From an uncultured Poribacteria bacterium (lineage in GTDB: Bacteria > Poribacteria > WGA-4E > WGA-3G), in contig OX639973.1 in assembly GCA_951828385.1 (NCBI GenBank), forward strand, positions 1,550,001 to 1,614,000: 64,000 nucleotides of DNA, given 5' to 3'. The notes beneath the pieces were generated by a model that was given only the letters and a program-made list of their open reading frames with translations, did not search any database and was not told the DNA's origin. The stretch's first letter is position 1, and each line of letters opens with the position of its first letter. A program made the position numbers and the translations under genes. Positions 1 through 10,200 of the stretch are shown one piece after another.

Positions 1-76
1 ACCCGATGCTAACAATAGAAAATAGTAGCGTCACTATCATGAACGAAAAGATTGATTTGGCAATAAATTTTAGCAT
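1..76 (-). CDS. N-terminus of a fourth LVIVD-type lipoprotein (partial)
   Basis: Only the first 25 codons lie in the window; the gene continues beyond position 1. The peptide starts MLKFIAKSIFSFMIVTLLFS and then reads IVSIG, which matches the signal peptides of the three complete lipoproteins further right (MPKVFAESIFAFLTVMLLLSVIHIGC). A good ribosome binding site (AGGAGAAAACC) precedes the ATG. The roughly 60-base spacer in front resembles the spacers between sigma-factor genes and lipoprotein genes upstream of 12562 and 7189, but here a DUF433 gene precedes it instead of a sigma-factor gene. Function unknown; assigned by paralogy only. Confidence 0.7.
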   Translation of the reverse strand, partial: MLKFIAKSIFSFMIVTLLFSIVSIG

Positions 77-174
77 GGTTTTCTCCTAATATCGACTACC
101 TCAGAAACCGCGCCTACGCCTACGGTCCATAAGAGTGCTTGAAGAATCTTAGGATGCGCATCTATTTTTCAACC

Positions 175-408
175 TTACCTGTCTGAACAAGGCGAAGGGT
201 TTCCGATGGCAACCGACGCCAATGCAATTTCTAAAAAAGCGATTGCCTGTTGCCGAGAAACAGAAGGGAAACCTTCGAGAAAATAGTCAAGGCTCTCGCC
301 AGCTTTGAGATGATCAATGAGACTTTTGACAGGCACACGGGTGCCTGCAAACACGGGCACGCCGCCGTGAATATCTGGGTCTTGGGTTATGATTTGCTCT
401 GTGGTCAT
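175..408 (-). CDS. DUF433 family small protein (antitoxin-like)
   Basis: A 77-residue protein starting MTTEQIITQDPDIHGG, with the DUF433 signature (DPxIxGGxPVFxGTRVPVxxLxDxLxxGxSxxxFLxxFPSVSxxQAxAxLE). DUF433 proteins are small winged-helix-like proteins often paired with PIN/DUF5615 toxins as VapB-like antitoxins. No such toxin gene is visible within the window next to it. The start at 408 is preferred over the longer open frame because AAGGAG lies ten bases upstream of the ATG, and the extra upstream residues do not look like this family. It interrupts the alternation of sigma-factor and lipoprotein genes seen to its right. Confidence 0.8.
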   Translation of the reverse strand: MTTEQIITQDPDIHGGVPVFAGTRVPVKSLIDHLKAGESLDYFLEGFPSVSRQQAIAFLEIALASVAIGNPSPCSDR

Positions 409-499
409 CTTTAAGTTGCTCCTTATCAGAGGTCTCGGTTTCCAGACGCTGATGTGAATTTCTTCCATTTTACCACAAATTCGGAGGACAGTCAATTTT

Positions 500-1903
500 T
501 TATCTTTTTGAATCTTCCGGATGAGATAACACATACGCATAATGTTCACCTTCACCGACCACCAGACTTATCGGGCGACTTGCCTGAAGCGGGGTGGCGG
601 ATAAAAACAGTGAGGCGGATAAAAACTCGCCTTTACCCCATTTACGCCATCTCTCTTTCATGATCTCTATATCTCTCATGTTCTCTATTATATAAGGATG
701 AACAATAGGCATAATAGAAAAGAACCCGTTTGCGGTGACGATGTAAAGTCGATCCCCGGAAATTTGAAAATCCGTGACAGGTCCCATTAATTGTTTTAAT
801 CGTTTGTCTTCAACGTCCATCGTCTCGCTCGATGATGGCTCTGGGGTGATTTCCTGCATCTTTCCGTTTGCGACTGCATACGCACGTACGGCGGGGCTGC
901 GAGTGAGGGTCTTTTGCCCTGTCGCGGTGAGATACTCGCGAAATTGCCATGCCAAGTCATGGTAACTTATATGTACTGTTGTCGTGGAAGGATCATCAAC
1001 GCGGCGGTATGCATCAAAACTCAACAGGTCGTATGTTGGGTCTCTCAGCCACTCCACTACCAGAAAAATAGACGATGCGCGGACTTTCTGATTTTTGCTG
1101 CTGCGGAGTTGTAAAAATCGGCGTTGAGACAGGAATGGGTCCCAGAGATCTCCGGGAAATGTATTTGAAGTCCACTGTGGGATCTGCTTCACTTCAGGAC
1201 TGCCAGCTTTCAGGCTTAGCAACCAGCAGCGTTTCTCCAGTTCAACAGCTTTGACAAGTTGCGCCCGTCCGCGAGGTGCGTGAAAAATGTAAAGATGGTC
1301 ATTTTCTCCCATAACGTAGAGATGATCATCAAGAACATCAAGGTCTTTGATTGGGTGTCGCTGTGGTAAATGCTCAGTAGATTCAAGTACTGGATGCGAT
1401 GGCTGTGAAACACCAACAATATAAAACTTTTTTCTACTTGCGACAACGAGATAGTCGCCAGCAGCAAGGACTTTGCCGATTTTATCCGAAAACGCGAGAG
1501 ATGTCAGATAAGATGGACGTTGCGGGATAGAAACATCAATAACATGCAAGTGCCTTTCGGTCGTGAGGTATGCGTGTCCGCCTGAGAGAATAACAGTATT
1601 GTTTGGACCGACACGGTAGGGTAGTTGGATAGAAGCAGCAAGGGTCGGATGTTCCAAATCTTCGAGTTCTATAACGGTGAAAATGCTCGTCTCTTTGGGT
1701 TTTGCAGAGGTAGCCGTCTTTTGGCTTTGCTCTGTGGCGTTTTTTTCTGACTGCTCAAGACTGTATGCGGGCGCGGATTCTTCGTAGTAGTGTTCAACTG
1801 GATTCTGCTCAAGATGCCTCGAACTGCAACCGATGTGAATAACAGAAAGTAGTAGCATCACTGTCAGAAACGCAAAGATTGATTCGGCAAAAACTTTTGG
1901 CAT
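500..1903 (-). CDS. LVIVD-repeat beta-propeller-like lipoprotein
   Basis: 467 residues. Residues 1-25 form a hydrophobic signal peptide ending in an IHIGC lipobox, so the mature protein should be lipidated on Cys26. The body has LVIVD-like repeats (HLHVIDVSIPQRPSYLTSL, then YLVVASRKKFYIVGVSQPSHPVL, then HLYVMGENDHLYIFHAP), a beta-propeller type found in surface proteins. It lies 46 bases downstream of the ECF/WD40 gene and probably shares its transcript. It has two complete paralogs (5798-7189, 11237-12562). It might be a partner or ligand-sensing subunit of the membrane-tethered sigma factor encoded before it; this is inference from gene pairing. No catalytic motif was recognised. Confidence 0.75.
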   Translation of the reverse strand: MPKVFAESIFAFLTVMLLLSVIHIGCSSRHLEQNPVEHYYEESAPAYSLEQSEKNATEQSQKTATSAKPKETSIFTVIELEDLEHPTLAASIQLPYRVGPNNTVILSGGHAYLTTERHLHVIDVSIPQRPSYLTSLAFSDKIGKVLAAGDYLVVASRKKFYIVGVSQPSHPVLESTEHLPQRHPIKDLDVLDDHLYVMGENDHLYIFHAPRGRAQLVKAVELEKRCWLLSLKAGSPEVKQIPQWTSNTFPGDLWDPFLSQRRFLQLRSSKNQKVRASSIFLVVEWLRDPTYDLLSFDAYRRVDDPSTTTVHISYHDLAWQFREYLTATGQKTLTRSPAVRAYAVANGKMQEITPEPSSSETMDVEDKRLKQLMGPVTDFQISGDRLYIVTANGFFSIMPIVHPYIIENMRDIEIMKERWRKWGKGEFLSASLFLSATPLQASRPISLVVGEGEHYAYVLSHPEDSKR

Positions 1904-1949
1904 CGTTTTCTCCTATGCTGTTCCCGTTGTTTTACGATACGGTCTAACC

Positions 1950-4900
1950 TTAGTGAGTTGCGTTAGGTGTAAGTTCCCATAAGAGCAGCGTGCCATCGTG
2001 GCTCCCACTTACCAGCGTCCTGCCATCCGGACTGAACGCCACACTCCAGACCCACCTCGTATGCCCTTCAAGGGTTCGGCGAACAGTGTATGTCTGGATA
2101 TCCCATAGATGAATGATTTTATCTTGGCTCGCTGCAAGCACTTTGCCATCTGGACTGAACGCCACGCACAAGACCTCGTGCTTCTGTGCTGGCAGCGTCC
2201 TACGGATTGTACCTGTTTCGACATCCCATAAACGGATGGTTTTATCCTGACTGCCACTAGCGTCCCTTGCGAATATGTTGCCACTGCCACTTGCAAGCAC
2301 TTTGCCATCCGGACTGAACGCTACACTATTAATGGCATCCTTATGTCCTGTGAAAGTTCTACGGAGTTCACCTGTCTGTGCGTCCCACAAACGAATAGTC
2401 ATATCGTTACTCGCGCTTGCCAGGGTGGTTCCGTCGGGGCTAAACGCCACACTATTCACCCAGTCGGTGTGTCCTATCAAGGTATTGCGGAGTTCACCGG
2501 TTTGTGTGTCCCACAGCTGAACGGTCTTATCCCAACTTGCGCTTGCCAGGGCAGTTCCATCTACACTGAAAACCACGCTTGCGACGGGTTCCTTATGTTG
2601 GCCGCCGAGGGTATTTTGGTGTTCACCCGTTTCGGCATGCCATAGGTGGACGACACTACCATAACCGCCACCTGCAAGCACCGTGCCATCGGGACTGAAT
2701 ATCACGCTCTTTATCTCGTGTGTTTGTGGATGTATTTTAAGCATCCGGCGAAGTGTGCCAGTTTGCGCGTCCCACAAACCGACGGTGTCATTCCCCATCG
2801 CACCTGCCAGCGTATTTCCATTCGGACTGAACGCTACATTTACGACCTCGCTGGTATATCCTGTGTGAGTATTACGGAGTTCGCCTGTCTCCGCATTCCA
2901 TAAACGGAGGGTGCCGTCATAACTCCCACTTGCGAGCATTTTGCCATCCGGACTGAATGCCACGCAAAAGACGTAGTACGTATGTCCTATGAGAATTCGG
3001 CTAAGTTCACCTGTCTGTATGTTCCACAGACGGATAGTGCCGTTGTTCATCGGACTCGCGAGTGTTGTGCTATCCGCGCTGAACGCCATACTGTTGACAA
3101 CATCCCTCGATTCTCTGCCATCCGGTGTAGCCGTTTCGCGGCGTTCGCCTGTCTCGACATCCCAAAGAAAGACAGAGCCCTCCCAACACCAAGTAGCCAG
3201 TGTCCTTCCATCCGGACTGAACGCCATTTCAAGGATGTCCTGTGGGTGCGTAAGGGGCAGTGTTTTGCGGAGCTCTCCTGACTGCGTATCCCACAAACGC
3301 ATGGTACTATCCGTACTTGCACTTGTCAGCACTTTGCCATCCGCACTGAACCGTACGCTCAAGACCGTTTCTGTATGTCCCGTAAGTGTTTTGAGGCGTG
3401 TGCCTGTTTCCATATTCCACAAACAGATCGTACTATCCGAACTCCCACTGGCAAGTATTTTTCCATCCGCACTAAATGCCACATTTGAGACTGCCCCCGT
3501 ATGTCCTATGAGCGTTTTGCGGAGTGTGCGTGTTTGCATATCCCATAGGCGAATGGTGTCGTCCTTGCTCCCACTTGCCAGCGTCCTACCATCCGGACTG
3601 AACGCCACGCTGCGTACCGAGGCAGTATGCCCTATAAGTAGGTCGATTTCTTGCCCAGTCTGTGCATCATGGATCCATATCCCAATAGAACTGGCAACTG
3701 CCAGAAGCGTGCCATTCGGGGAATACGCAATATGACGTGTCGTACCTCTACCAAGGCGAGCTTTAGCACCTTCGGGCAGATCCCATTGTAGTGAATCTTG
3801 GGGTGGCGGATTATTGACTTCCTTTTCAGATCCACTGTTCTGACTTGGCATATCAGCATTGCTGGGTTGGTGCTGGATATCTGGTTTGATTTCAAGGTCC
3901 CCCACTGTACGAAGGTGATTGACCGTGGTATCCCAAACAGGTGTATCAAGAGAAATATCTAAACGGAGCGATTCACTAACGGCTGTGTTGAGTCGACACT
4001 GTTTCGTGAGAAGAACGTTTAAAATAGGGTTCTTTACGCCTTCTTCTTCAAAGAGTTTCACTGGGATATTCCGTGATGTCTCAATTCTCTTAGGAAACCA
4101 GACATTCGTCAGGTATTCGTGATAATCAATTTCTCGAGTGCTAATATAAGTTACGCCGTCGTGGGTATGTGTGCTTTCCATTTTAACCGGACGGAAACCT
4201 ATGCTGTGGGAAATCCAGAGTTTAAGAGACCCATTCGTCCGACTCGGTATTATATTGACGCGAATAACAGATGTCATTTCCCCGTTCAGCACCTCGCTGC
4301 CGATAAGTTCGCTCTCATATTTTTCAAGCAACTGCCAAAGCGGTTCGGATAGATAGGAATCGTTTGAGGCATTGCTTGGAAAGGTGAGCCAAAACCGCGG
4401 ATCAAGGTCATTGTAAATAAAACCCGCGCGAACAGCATATCTAACATTGCCATCGTAAACCTCCAGCTTCGTTTCTCCGACTAACCGGGCAAAGTAGGTT
4501 TTATCTTCCTCAATGACCCTGAAACTATCGGAGAACGCGCCAGGAACAATGCGGGCATCGTCAGCAATGTCAATGCCTACCCGCTTGAATCCCTGTTGGA
4601 TCTTTTCAATGGCAGGACTTTCCTTGTCAGGTGCAACTTCAACCCCAAAGAGAAAATTATTAGGTCGGTATATTCCCCACTGCTGTTCACCATCCCAATA
4701 CTCGATAAGCGGTACATTTGAAGCACGCGGTTTTTTCCATTCAATCTGGACTTTTTCTCCTTTAAGCGTCAATGAATATTCATCTCTCTCGATTTCCGGG
4801 CCGCCGTGTCTCTCCATGACGAAATCACCGGTTACGGTGGTGACGGCATTATCGTAGTGCTTTATCTTCGTGATAATTGTTTCCAAGTCGAGCGGGGCAG

Positions 4901-5801
4901 CACTGTTCACTTGCGGGTCAGATCCATTGCTTCTACCCTGTGCGTTGGCATTTCCGAGTTGCGTCCGATCATCGGGTTCGGATTCAAGGTTCAGCACAAC
5001 AGGTGCATCAATCAGTTCAACCTTCATCTCTGACGCAGCACTGAAGCTGTAAGGCTTCTGGAAGCGCGACAAGTGCTGATGACTAAAACCGAGCATCAGC
5101 AACACTATCGCCACAGCCGAAACACCTATTGCCCACGGCACCAACGGTTTGCCACCAGACGGCGCAGCCGGTTTCAGACGCGCTATCTCCCGCATGATAT
5201 TTTCAGTGAGATTCGGTGTGATTTGGAAATTTTCTAAAGCCTCTCGTATCATCGGCTCCTCCTTCTTCAACCGTTGTCGAGCGCGGTAAATGCGGGTTTT
5301 CACCGTCCCTACCGATACGCCTAAAAACCTGCTAATTTCCTCATAATTCATTTCCCCGAGGTAATAGAGCGAGATAACTGTGCGTTCACTCTCTTGTAAC
5401 TTCGCAAGTAGTTTCTTGACGACCTCGCGCTGCGTTTCCATCGCAACTCGCTCGTTTTCCGCAACGATATAGCCAGAATACGTTGTTCTTTCCAATGCCG
5501 CGCTGTTCGTGTTTTCCAACGACTGTGTCCATAAGCGTTTCTTACGGTGCCACGTACTGCAGTAGTTTGCCGCTATCACATAGAGCCAACCTGCAAAGGA
5601 TTGTGGCTCCTTAAGCGTAGAGAGTTTCTGATACGCTTTTAGGAACGTCTCTTGTGTAATATCCTCGGCGATATGAAAATCTCCGATCTTCCGCCATGCC
5701 AGGGCGTGAACGGATTTCTGATATTTTCTCACAAGCACGGAGAATGCCGTATCATCACCTTCAAGCACGCGTTGGATAAGTTGAGCATCATCGTTTTTCA
5801 T
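1950..5801 (-). CDS. Membrane-tethered ECF sigma factor with LolA-like and 14 WD40 repeats
   Basis: 1283 residues in one frame. Residues about 8-90 are sigma-70 region 2 (DITQETFLKAYQKL, WLYVIAANYC). Residues about 130-182 are region 4 with a helix-turn-helix (EEISRFLGVSVGTVKTRIYRARQRL). Residues 221-238 are one transmembrane helix (VPWAIGVSAVAIVLLMLG). Residues about 305-640 form a module with LolA/RseB-like character (TGDFVME, then LWISHSIGFR, then HEYLTNVWFPKRIE). From about residue 690 there are 14 WD40 units, enough for two seven-bladed propellers, running to the C-terminus. The sensor part should lie outside the membrane and the sigma part inside. The start codon overlaps the stop of the upstream lipoprotein gene by four bases (ATGA), so translation is coupled; unlike its paralogs it has no ECF promoter of its own. 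The LolA-like assignment is tentative; sigma and WD40 are certain. Confidence 0.9.
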   Translation of the reverse strand: MKNDDAQLIQRVLEGDDTAFSVLVRKYQKSVHALAWRKIGDFHIAEDITQETFLKAYQKLSTLKEPQSFAGWLYVIAANYCSTWHRKKRLWTQSLENTNSAALERTTYSGYIVAENERVAMETQREVVKKLLAKLQESERTVISLYYLGEMNYEEISRFLGVSVGTVKTRIYRARQRLKKEEPMIREALENFQITPNLTENIMREIARLKPAAPSGGKPLVPWAIGVSAVAIVLLMLGFSHQHLSRFQKPYSFSAASEMKVELIDAPVVLNLESEPDDRTQLGNANAQGRSNGSDPQVNSAAPLDLETIITKIKHYDNAVTTVTGDFVMERHGGPEIERDEYSLTLKGEKVQIEWKKPRASNVPLIEYWDGEQQWGIYRPNNFLFGVEVAPDKESPAIEKIQQGFKRVGIDIADDARIVPGAFSDSFRVIEEDKTYFARLVGETKLEVYDGNVRYAVRAGFIYNDLDPRFWLTFPSNASNDSYLSEPLWQLLEKYESELIGSEVLNGEMTSVIRVNIIPSRTNGSLKLWISHSIGFRPVKMESTHTHDGVTYISTREIDYHEYLTNVWFPKRIETSRNIPVKLFEEEGVKNPILNVLLTKQCRLNTAVSESLRLDISLDTPVWDTTVNHLRTVGDLEIKPDIQHQPSNADMPSQNSGSEKEVNNPPPQDSLQWDLPEGAKARLGRGTTRHIAYSPNGTLLAVASSIGIWIHDAQTGQEIDLLIGHTASVRSVAFSPDGRTLASGSKDDTIRLWDMQTRTLRKTLIGHTGAVSNVAFSADGKILASGSSDSTICLWNMETGTRLKTLTGHTETVLSVRFSADGKVLTSASTDSTMRLWDTQSGELRKTLPLTHPQDILEMAFSPDGRTLATWCWEGSVFLWDVETGERRETATPDGRESRDVVNSMAFSADSTTLASPMNNGTIRLWNIQTGELSRILIGHTYYVFCVAFSPDGKMLASGSYDGTLRLWNAETGELRNTHTGYTSEVVNVAFSPNGNTLAGAMGNDTVGLWDAQTGTLRRMLKIHPQTHEIKSVIFSPDGTVLAGGGYGSVVHLWHAETGEHQNTLGGQHKEPVASVVFSVDGTALASASWDKTVQLWDTQTGELRNTLIGHTDWVNSVAFSPDGTTLASASNDMTIRLWDAQTGELRRTFTGHKDAINSVAFSPDGKVLASGSGNIFARDASGSQDKTIRLWDVETGTIRRTLPAQKHEVLCVAFSPDGKVLAASQDKIIHLWDIQTYTVRRTLEGHTRWVWSVAFSPDGRTLVSGSHDGTLLLWELTPNATH

Positions 5802-7189
5802 CGGACACCTCTAAAAAGGGAATGTTCAGTATTTTCTCGACCGGATAACACATACGCATAATGTCCGCCTTCATCAACCGCGAGACTTATCGGGCGGCCC
5901 GCCAGAAACGGTAAAAATCCTTCATTCTTTTCAATCCAATGAGGTTTCGCGCTCTCTTCACTATTGTAAAGCGTGAGAAGAAGATACTTGTGGATAACAG
6001 GTCGAATAAAAAAGAACCCGTTTGCGGTGACGATGTAAAGTTGATACCCGGAAACTTGAAAATCTGTGACAGGTCCTATTAATTCTTTTAACCGTTTGGC
6101 TTCAACATCCATCGTCTCGGTTACTGGCTCTGGGTGGATTTCCTGCATCTTTCCGTTTGCGACCGCATACGCACGCGCGGGGGTGCTGCGAGTGAGGGTC
6201 TTTTGCCCGGTCTCGGTGAGATGCGTGCGAAAGTCCAACGCCAGATTATGGTAGCCTGTCATTAGGCCTGAACGGAAAGGCTTACCAAGTATGCGGTATG
6301 AATCGTAACTGAACAGATCGTAAGATGGATCTATCCGCCACTCCATTACCAGAAAAACCGATGAGCGGACTTTCTCCTGTTTGCTGCTGCGGATTTGTAA
6401 ATACTGGCGTTCAGACCGGAGTGGGTCCCCGATTTCTATGTCTAAAGTTTCTGAAGTCGGGAACCGGCTCTGTTTCACTTCACGACTGCCGGGTTTCAGG
6501 CTTAGCAACCACCACCCTCTCTCCAGTTCAATAGATTTGACGAGTCGCGCCTGCCCGAAATCTATGGAAAAAACGTATAGGGTGTCATTCGCACCCAGAA
6601 CATAGAGGTGAGATTCCCTCACATCAAAGTCCTCAATGGTGTTCTGATCGGGTAAATGTGCCGTAGATCCAAGCACGGGGGACATGGGGTGCTCTATATT
6701 AACGAGATACAACTCTTTTTTTCCTGAGATAACCACGTAGTGTCCCGCGATCCGTGCCTTACCTATCACAGTATCGAACGGAAGGGATGTCAGATAGGAC
6801 GGACGTTGCGGGATAGAAACATCAATAACATGCAAGTGCCTTTCGGTCGTCACGTATGCGTGTTTTTCTGCAAGGCAGACCGTGTTGTTTGGGCGGACAC
6901 CAAAGGGGAGATGAATAGAAACCGGGTGTGTCGGATATTCGACATCTTCTATCTCTATCACACTGAAAATGCTGGTCTCTTTGGGTTTTGCGGAGGTAGC
7001 TGTCTTTTGACTTTGCGCTGTAGCATTTTTTTTAGACTGCTCAAGACTGTATGCGGGCGCGGATTCTTCGTAGTAGCGTTCAACTGGACTCTGCTCAAGA
7101 TGCCTCGAACTGCAACCGATATGAATAACAGAAAGTAGTAGCATTACTGTCAGAAAAGCATCTATTAATCGGACTGAATCGTTTAGCAT
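5798..7189 (-). CDS. LVIVD-repeat lipoprotein, paralog 2
   Basis: 463 residues, closely related to the proteins at 500-1903 and 11237-12562. The signal peptide ends in the same IHIGC lipobox and is followed by a low-complexity linker (YYEESAPAYSLEQSKK). Repeats of LVIVD type follow (HLHVIDVSIPQRPSYLTSLPF, ELYLVNIEHPMSPVL). It lies 64 bases after the sigma-factor gene 7254-10688. Its last residues (ENTEHSLFRGVR) are read from DNA that is homologous to the 5' untranslated region of the paralogous sigma-factor gene at 10688, so its C-terminus was created by a recombination joint. Start supported by AGGAG eight bases before the ATG. Confidence 0.75.
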   Translation of the reverse strand: MLNDSVRLIDAFLTVMLLLSVIHIGCSSRHLEQSPVERYYEESAPAYSLEQSKKNATAQSQKTATSAKPKETSIFSVIEIEDVEYPTHPVSIHLPFGVRPNNTVCLAEKHAYVTTERHLHVIDVSIPQRPSYLTSLPFDTVIGKARIAGHYVVISGKKELYLVNIEHPMSPVLGSTAHLPDQNTIEDFDVRESHLYVLGANDTLYVFSIDFGQARLVKSIELERGWWLLSLKPGSREVKQSRFPTSETLDIEIGDPLRSERQYLQIRSSKQEKVRSSVFLVMEWRIDPSYDLFSYDSYRILGKPFRSGLMTGYHNLALDFRTHLTETGQKTLTRSTPARAYAVANGKMQEIHPEPVTETMDVEAKRLKELIGPVTDFQVSGYQLYIVTANGFFFIRPVIHKYLLLTLYNSEESAKPHWIEKNEGFLPFLAGRPISLAVDEGGHYAYVLSGRENTEHSLFRGVR

Positions 7190-7253
7190 TGCTTGCTCCT
7201 AATATTTCCTGATCTCGAAAACCGTGTCTGCTGCTGCTGTCCATAACATTTTC

Positions 7254-10200
7254 TTACTCAAAACTATAAAAAATGCTGTTTTTCTCCAACAGTTCATAAA
7301 AATCTCCGCCCGGCTTAAAAGCTGAGAAATCCGTAGTTAATTGTATATATCGTGAAACTAAATAACTGATAGTAGAATTCTTCAGTCCATCTGTTTCATA
7401 TTCAACTTGATCCCTTAGTAAAGTAAGGTCTGGGTCTTTCCCGTAAGCCCCAGTCATTTCGTCATCTAATTTATCCAAGTCGAGGCGGTGTTTAAGGATA
7501 CGCGGGATTTCTTGCCGTAAATATGCGACTTTTTCCGCTACAGGTGTATCGTCTTCTGGTTTTAAACCGAAAACAGATGTATCAGGAGATAAGTTTAAAC
7601 GGAGTGATTCAACAACATCCGTGTTTAACCGACACTGTTTTGTGCGAATCACGGTCTTTAGGATGACCTGATCCTTGCGTGGCAGATCCGCTACTTCGAT
7701 CGGTGTAAAGTACCGTTCAATTTTCTTGGGAAACCAGACATCGGGTAGATATTCGTGATAATTTATTTCCCGCGTCTCTATATAGTTCACACCCGATTGG
7801 AAGTACTTCATTTCGATAAAATCTACCGGATTCTCAATCGGAAATGCTCTTTGCAGCTTAACCAGACGAAAACCCTTCTCATGAGAAATCCAGATCATAA
7901 CGGACTCATCAGGTAACTTTAGACGAATAACTGAAGTCTCCTCGCCGTTCAAAATTTCGCTGCCCAAGAGTTCGGTCTCGTGCTTCTCAAGGATCTGCCA
8001 AAGTGGTTCTGTGAGATAGGTCCTTCCACCTGCACTTGGATACGTGAGCCAATATCTCGGATCAAGATCAGAAAGCATATTCCACTGATATCGAAGAATA
8101 TTCTGGAAATTACGGTCAGAAACTTTCCTGCGAAAAGGATCGCGAACACCATATTCGGTATGTTGAGGGTCATAAACCTTCAGCGTTGTCTCTCCAACCC
8201 ACAAGATGAAGTAGGTCTTACCCGTCTGGTTCTCAATAAGTGTATAACTCTCCGGTTTCTCGCTCGCGGCGATGCGCACATCGTCAGCAAGTGCTATCTC
8301 TTGCTGTTTGAATGCCTGTTGAATTGTTTCAAGAACCGTCTGCTTCTTGTCAAGTGCGACCTCAACGCTAAAGAGGTGTTTTTTGTACTTATATATCTCC
8401 CAACGCCGTTCTTCATCGTCGAGTTCAACGGATGGAAAAACCTTTTCGACGAGCGGGAAATCCTTTGCCATGAGCGGGGAGCCCCATTCCCGTTCCACCC
8501 GAATTTTATCACCTTCAAACGTTAAGGCATACTCAGTTTTCGCGATCCCCGGCTTTATGTGGTGCTCAATGACGAAGTCGCCACTTGCTGAGACGGTAGA
8601 ACTATCAGCGTGCTTCATCTTCGTGACAAGCGTTTCTAAGTCAAATACAGCAGGATTATAGGCGTGTTGGTCAGGTTTATCGCTGCTACCCGGCATATCG
8701 GAACTTCCGAATAGTTTCCGAATATCGGGTTTGGACTCAGGATTTAACACATCCCCGACTGTGCTCGGTTTACCAGTTCCGTAATCGAAAATAAACGTAT
8801 CAAGCGGTAGACCTAAATCCAGCAACTCAGTAACATCGGTGTTTAGCCGACACTGCTTTGTGAGAAGAACGGTTTTGAGTACAGGTTCGCCTTTCTCTTC
8901 TTGTTCCGGTGATGTCTCAGGCGCAATAGAACTCTCTATTCTCTTAGGAAACCAGACATCCGGTAGATATTCGTGATACGCAATTTCTCGGCTTGTAATA
9001 TAGGTTACACCCGCTTTGAAGCCGAGCCCCGCTGACCGATTATCTATAGTATATGATTTTTCTGACTTAACCAGTCGGAAACCCTTCTCATGAGAAATCC
9101 AGAGTTTATAGGAGTCAGCAGGAACTTTGGAGTCTCCAATATTCAGACGAACAACGGATGTCTTTTCACCGTTCAATATCTCATTCCCGATAATTTCACT
9201 CTCATGTTTCTCAAGCAAGTGCCACAGGGGTTCGGATAAATAAGAATTATTTGAGGCAGGACAAAAGGTGAGCCAAAACCGCGGATCATTGTCAGAAGAG
9301 ATAGTGCCCCATTGAGGTCGAACCCCATATTCGAGATGATTAAGGTCATAAACGAACAGCGTGGTCTCTCCCTCCAACCAGAAATTGTATCTTTGATCTG
9401 TCTCGTTTTCAATAAGTGTGAAACTTTGCGGGTCGTCGTCATCAACGATGCGGACATCGTCGGCAAGGTCAATACCGTGTTCCTTGAATATTTGTCGAAT
9501 CGTCTCCGGTGTCTTAATATCCGCGTCAGGGACAATTTCATGTTCAAAGAGCAGCCTCATGTCTTGTCTTGCTTCCCATGTCCGTTCTCCATCGTAAAAC
9601 CCAACAAGCAGGTGCCCTTCTTCCTGTTCTACAAGGACTTTCTCTCCGTCAAACGTCAACGTATATTCAGCTTTGCCGGGTCCGAAACTGCCACTGCGTT
9701 CCATGACGAAATCACCGGTTACGGAGGTGACGGCACTATCATAGTGCTTTATCTTCGTGATAATTGTTTCCAAGTCGAGCGGGGCAGCACTGTTCACTTG
9801 CGGGTCAGATCCATTGCTTCTACCCTGTGCGTTGGCATTTCCGAGTTGCGTCCGATTATCGGGTTCGGATTCAAGGTTCAGCACAACGGGTGCATCAATC
9901 AGTTCAACCTTCATCTCTGACGCAGCATTGAAACTGTAAGGTTTTTGGAAACGCGACAAGTGCTGATGACTAAAACCGAGCATCAGCAACACTATCGCCA
10001 CAGCCGAAACACCTATTGCCCACGGCACCAACGGTTTGCCACCAGGCGGTGCAACCGGTTTCAGACGCGAAATCTCCCGCATGATATTTTTAGTGAGATT
10101 CGGTGTGATTTGGAAATTCTCTAAAGCCTCTCTAATCATCGGTTCCTCCTTCTTCAACCGTTGTCGAGCGCGGTAAATGCGGGTTTTCACCGTCCCTACC

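Noticed and set aside
1990-3760. Regularly repeated short blocks that could look like a CRISPR array or tandem repeat
   Set aside because: They are WD40 codons (about 126-base period with diverged units) inside one open frame; no identical direct repeats with unique spacers.
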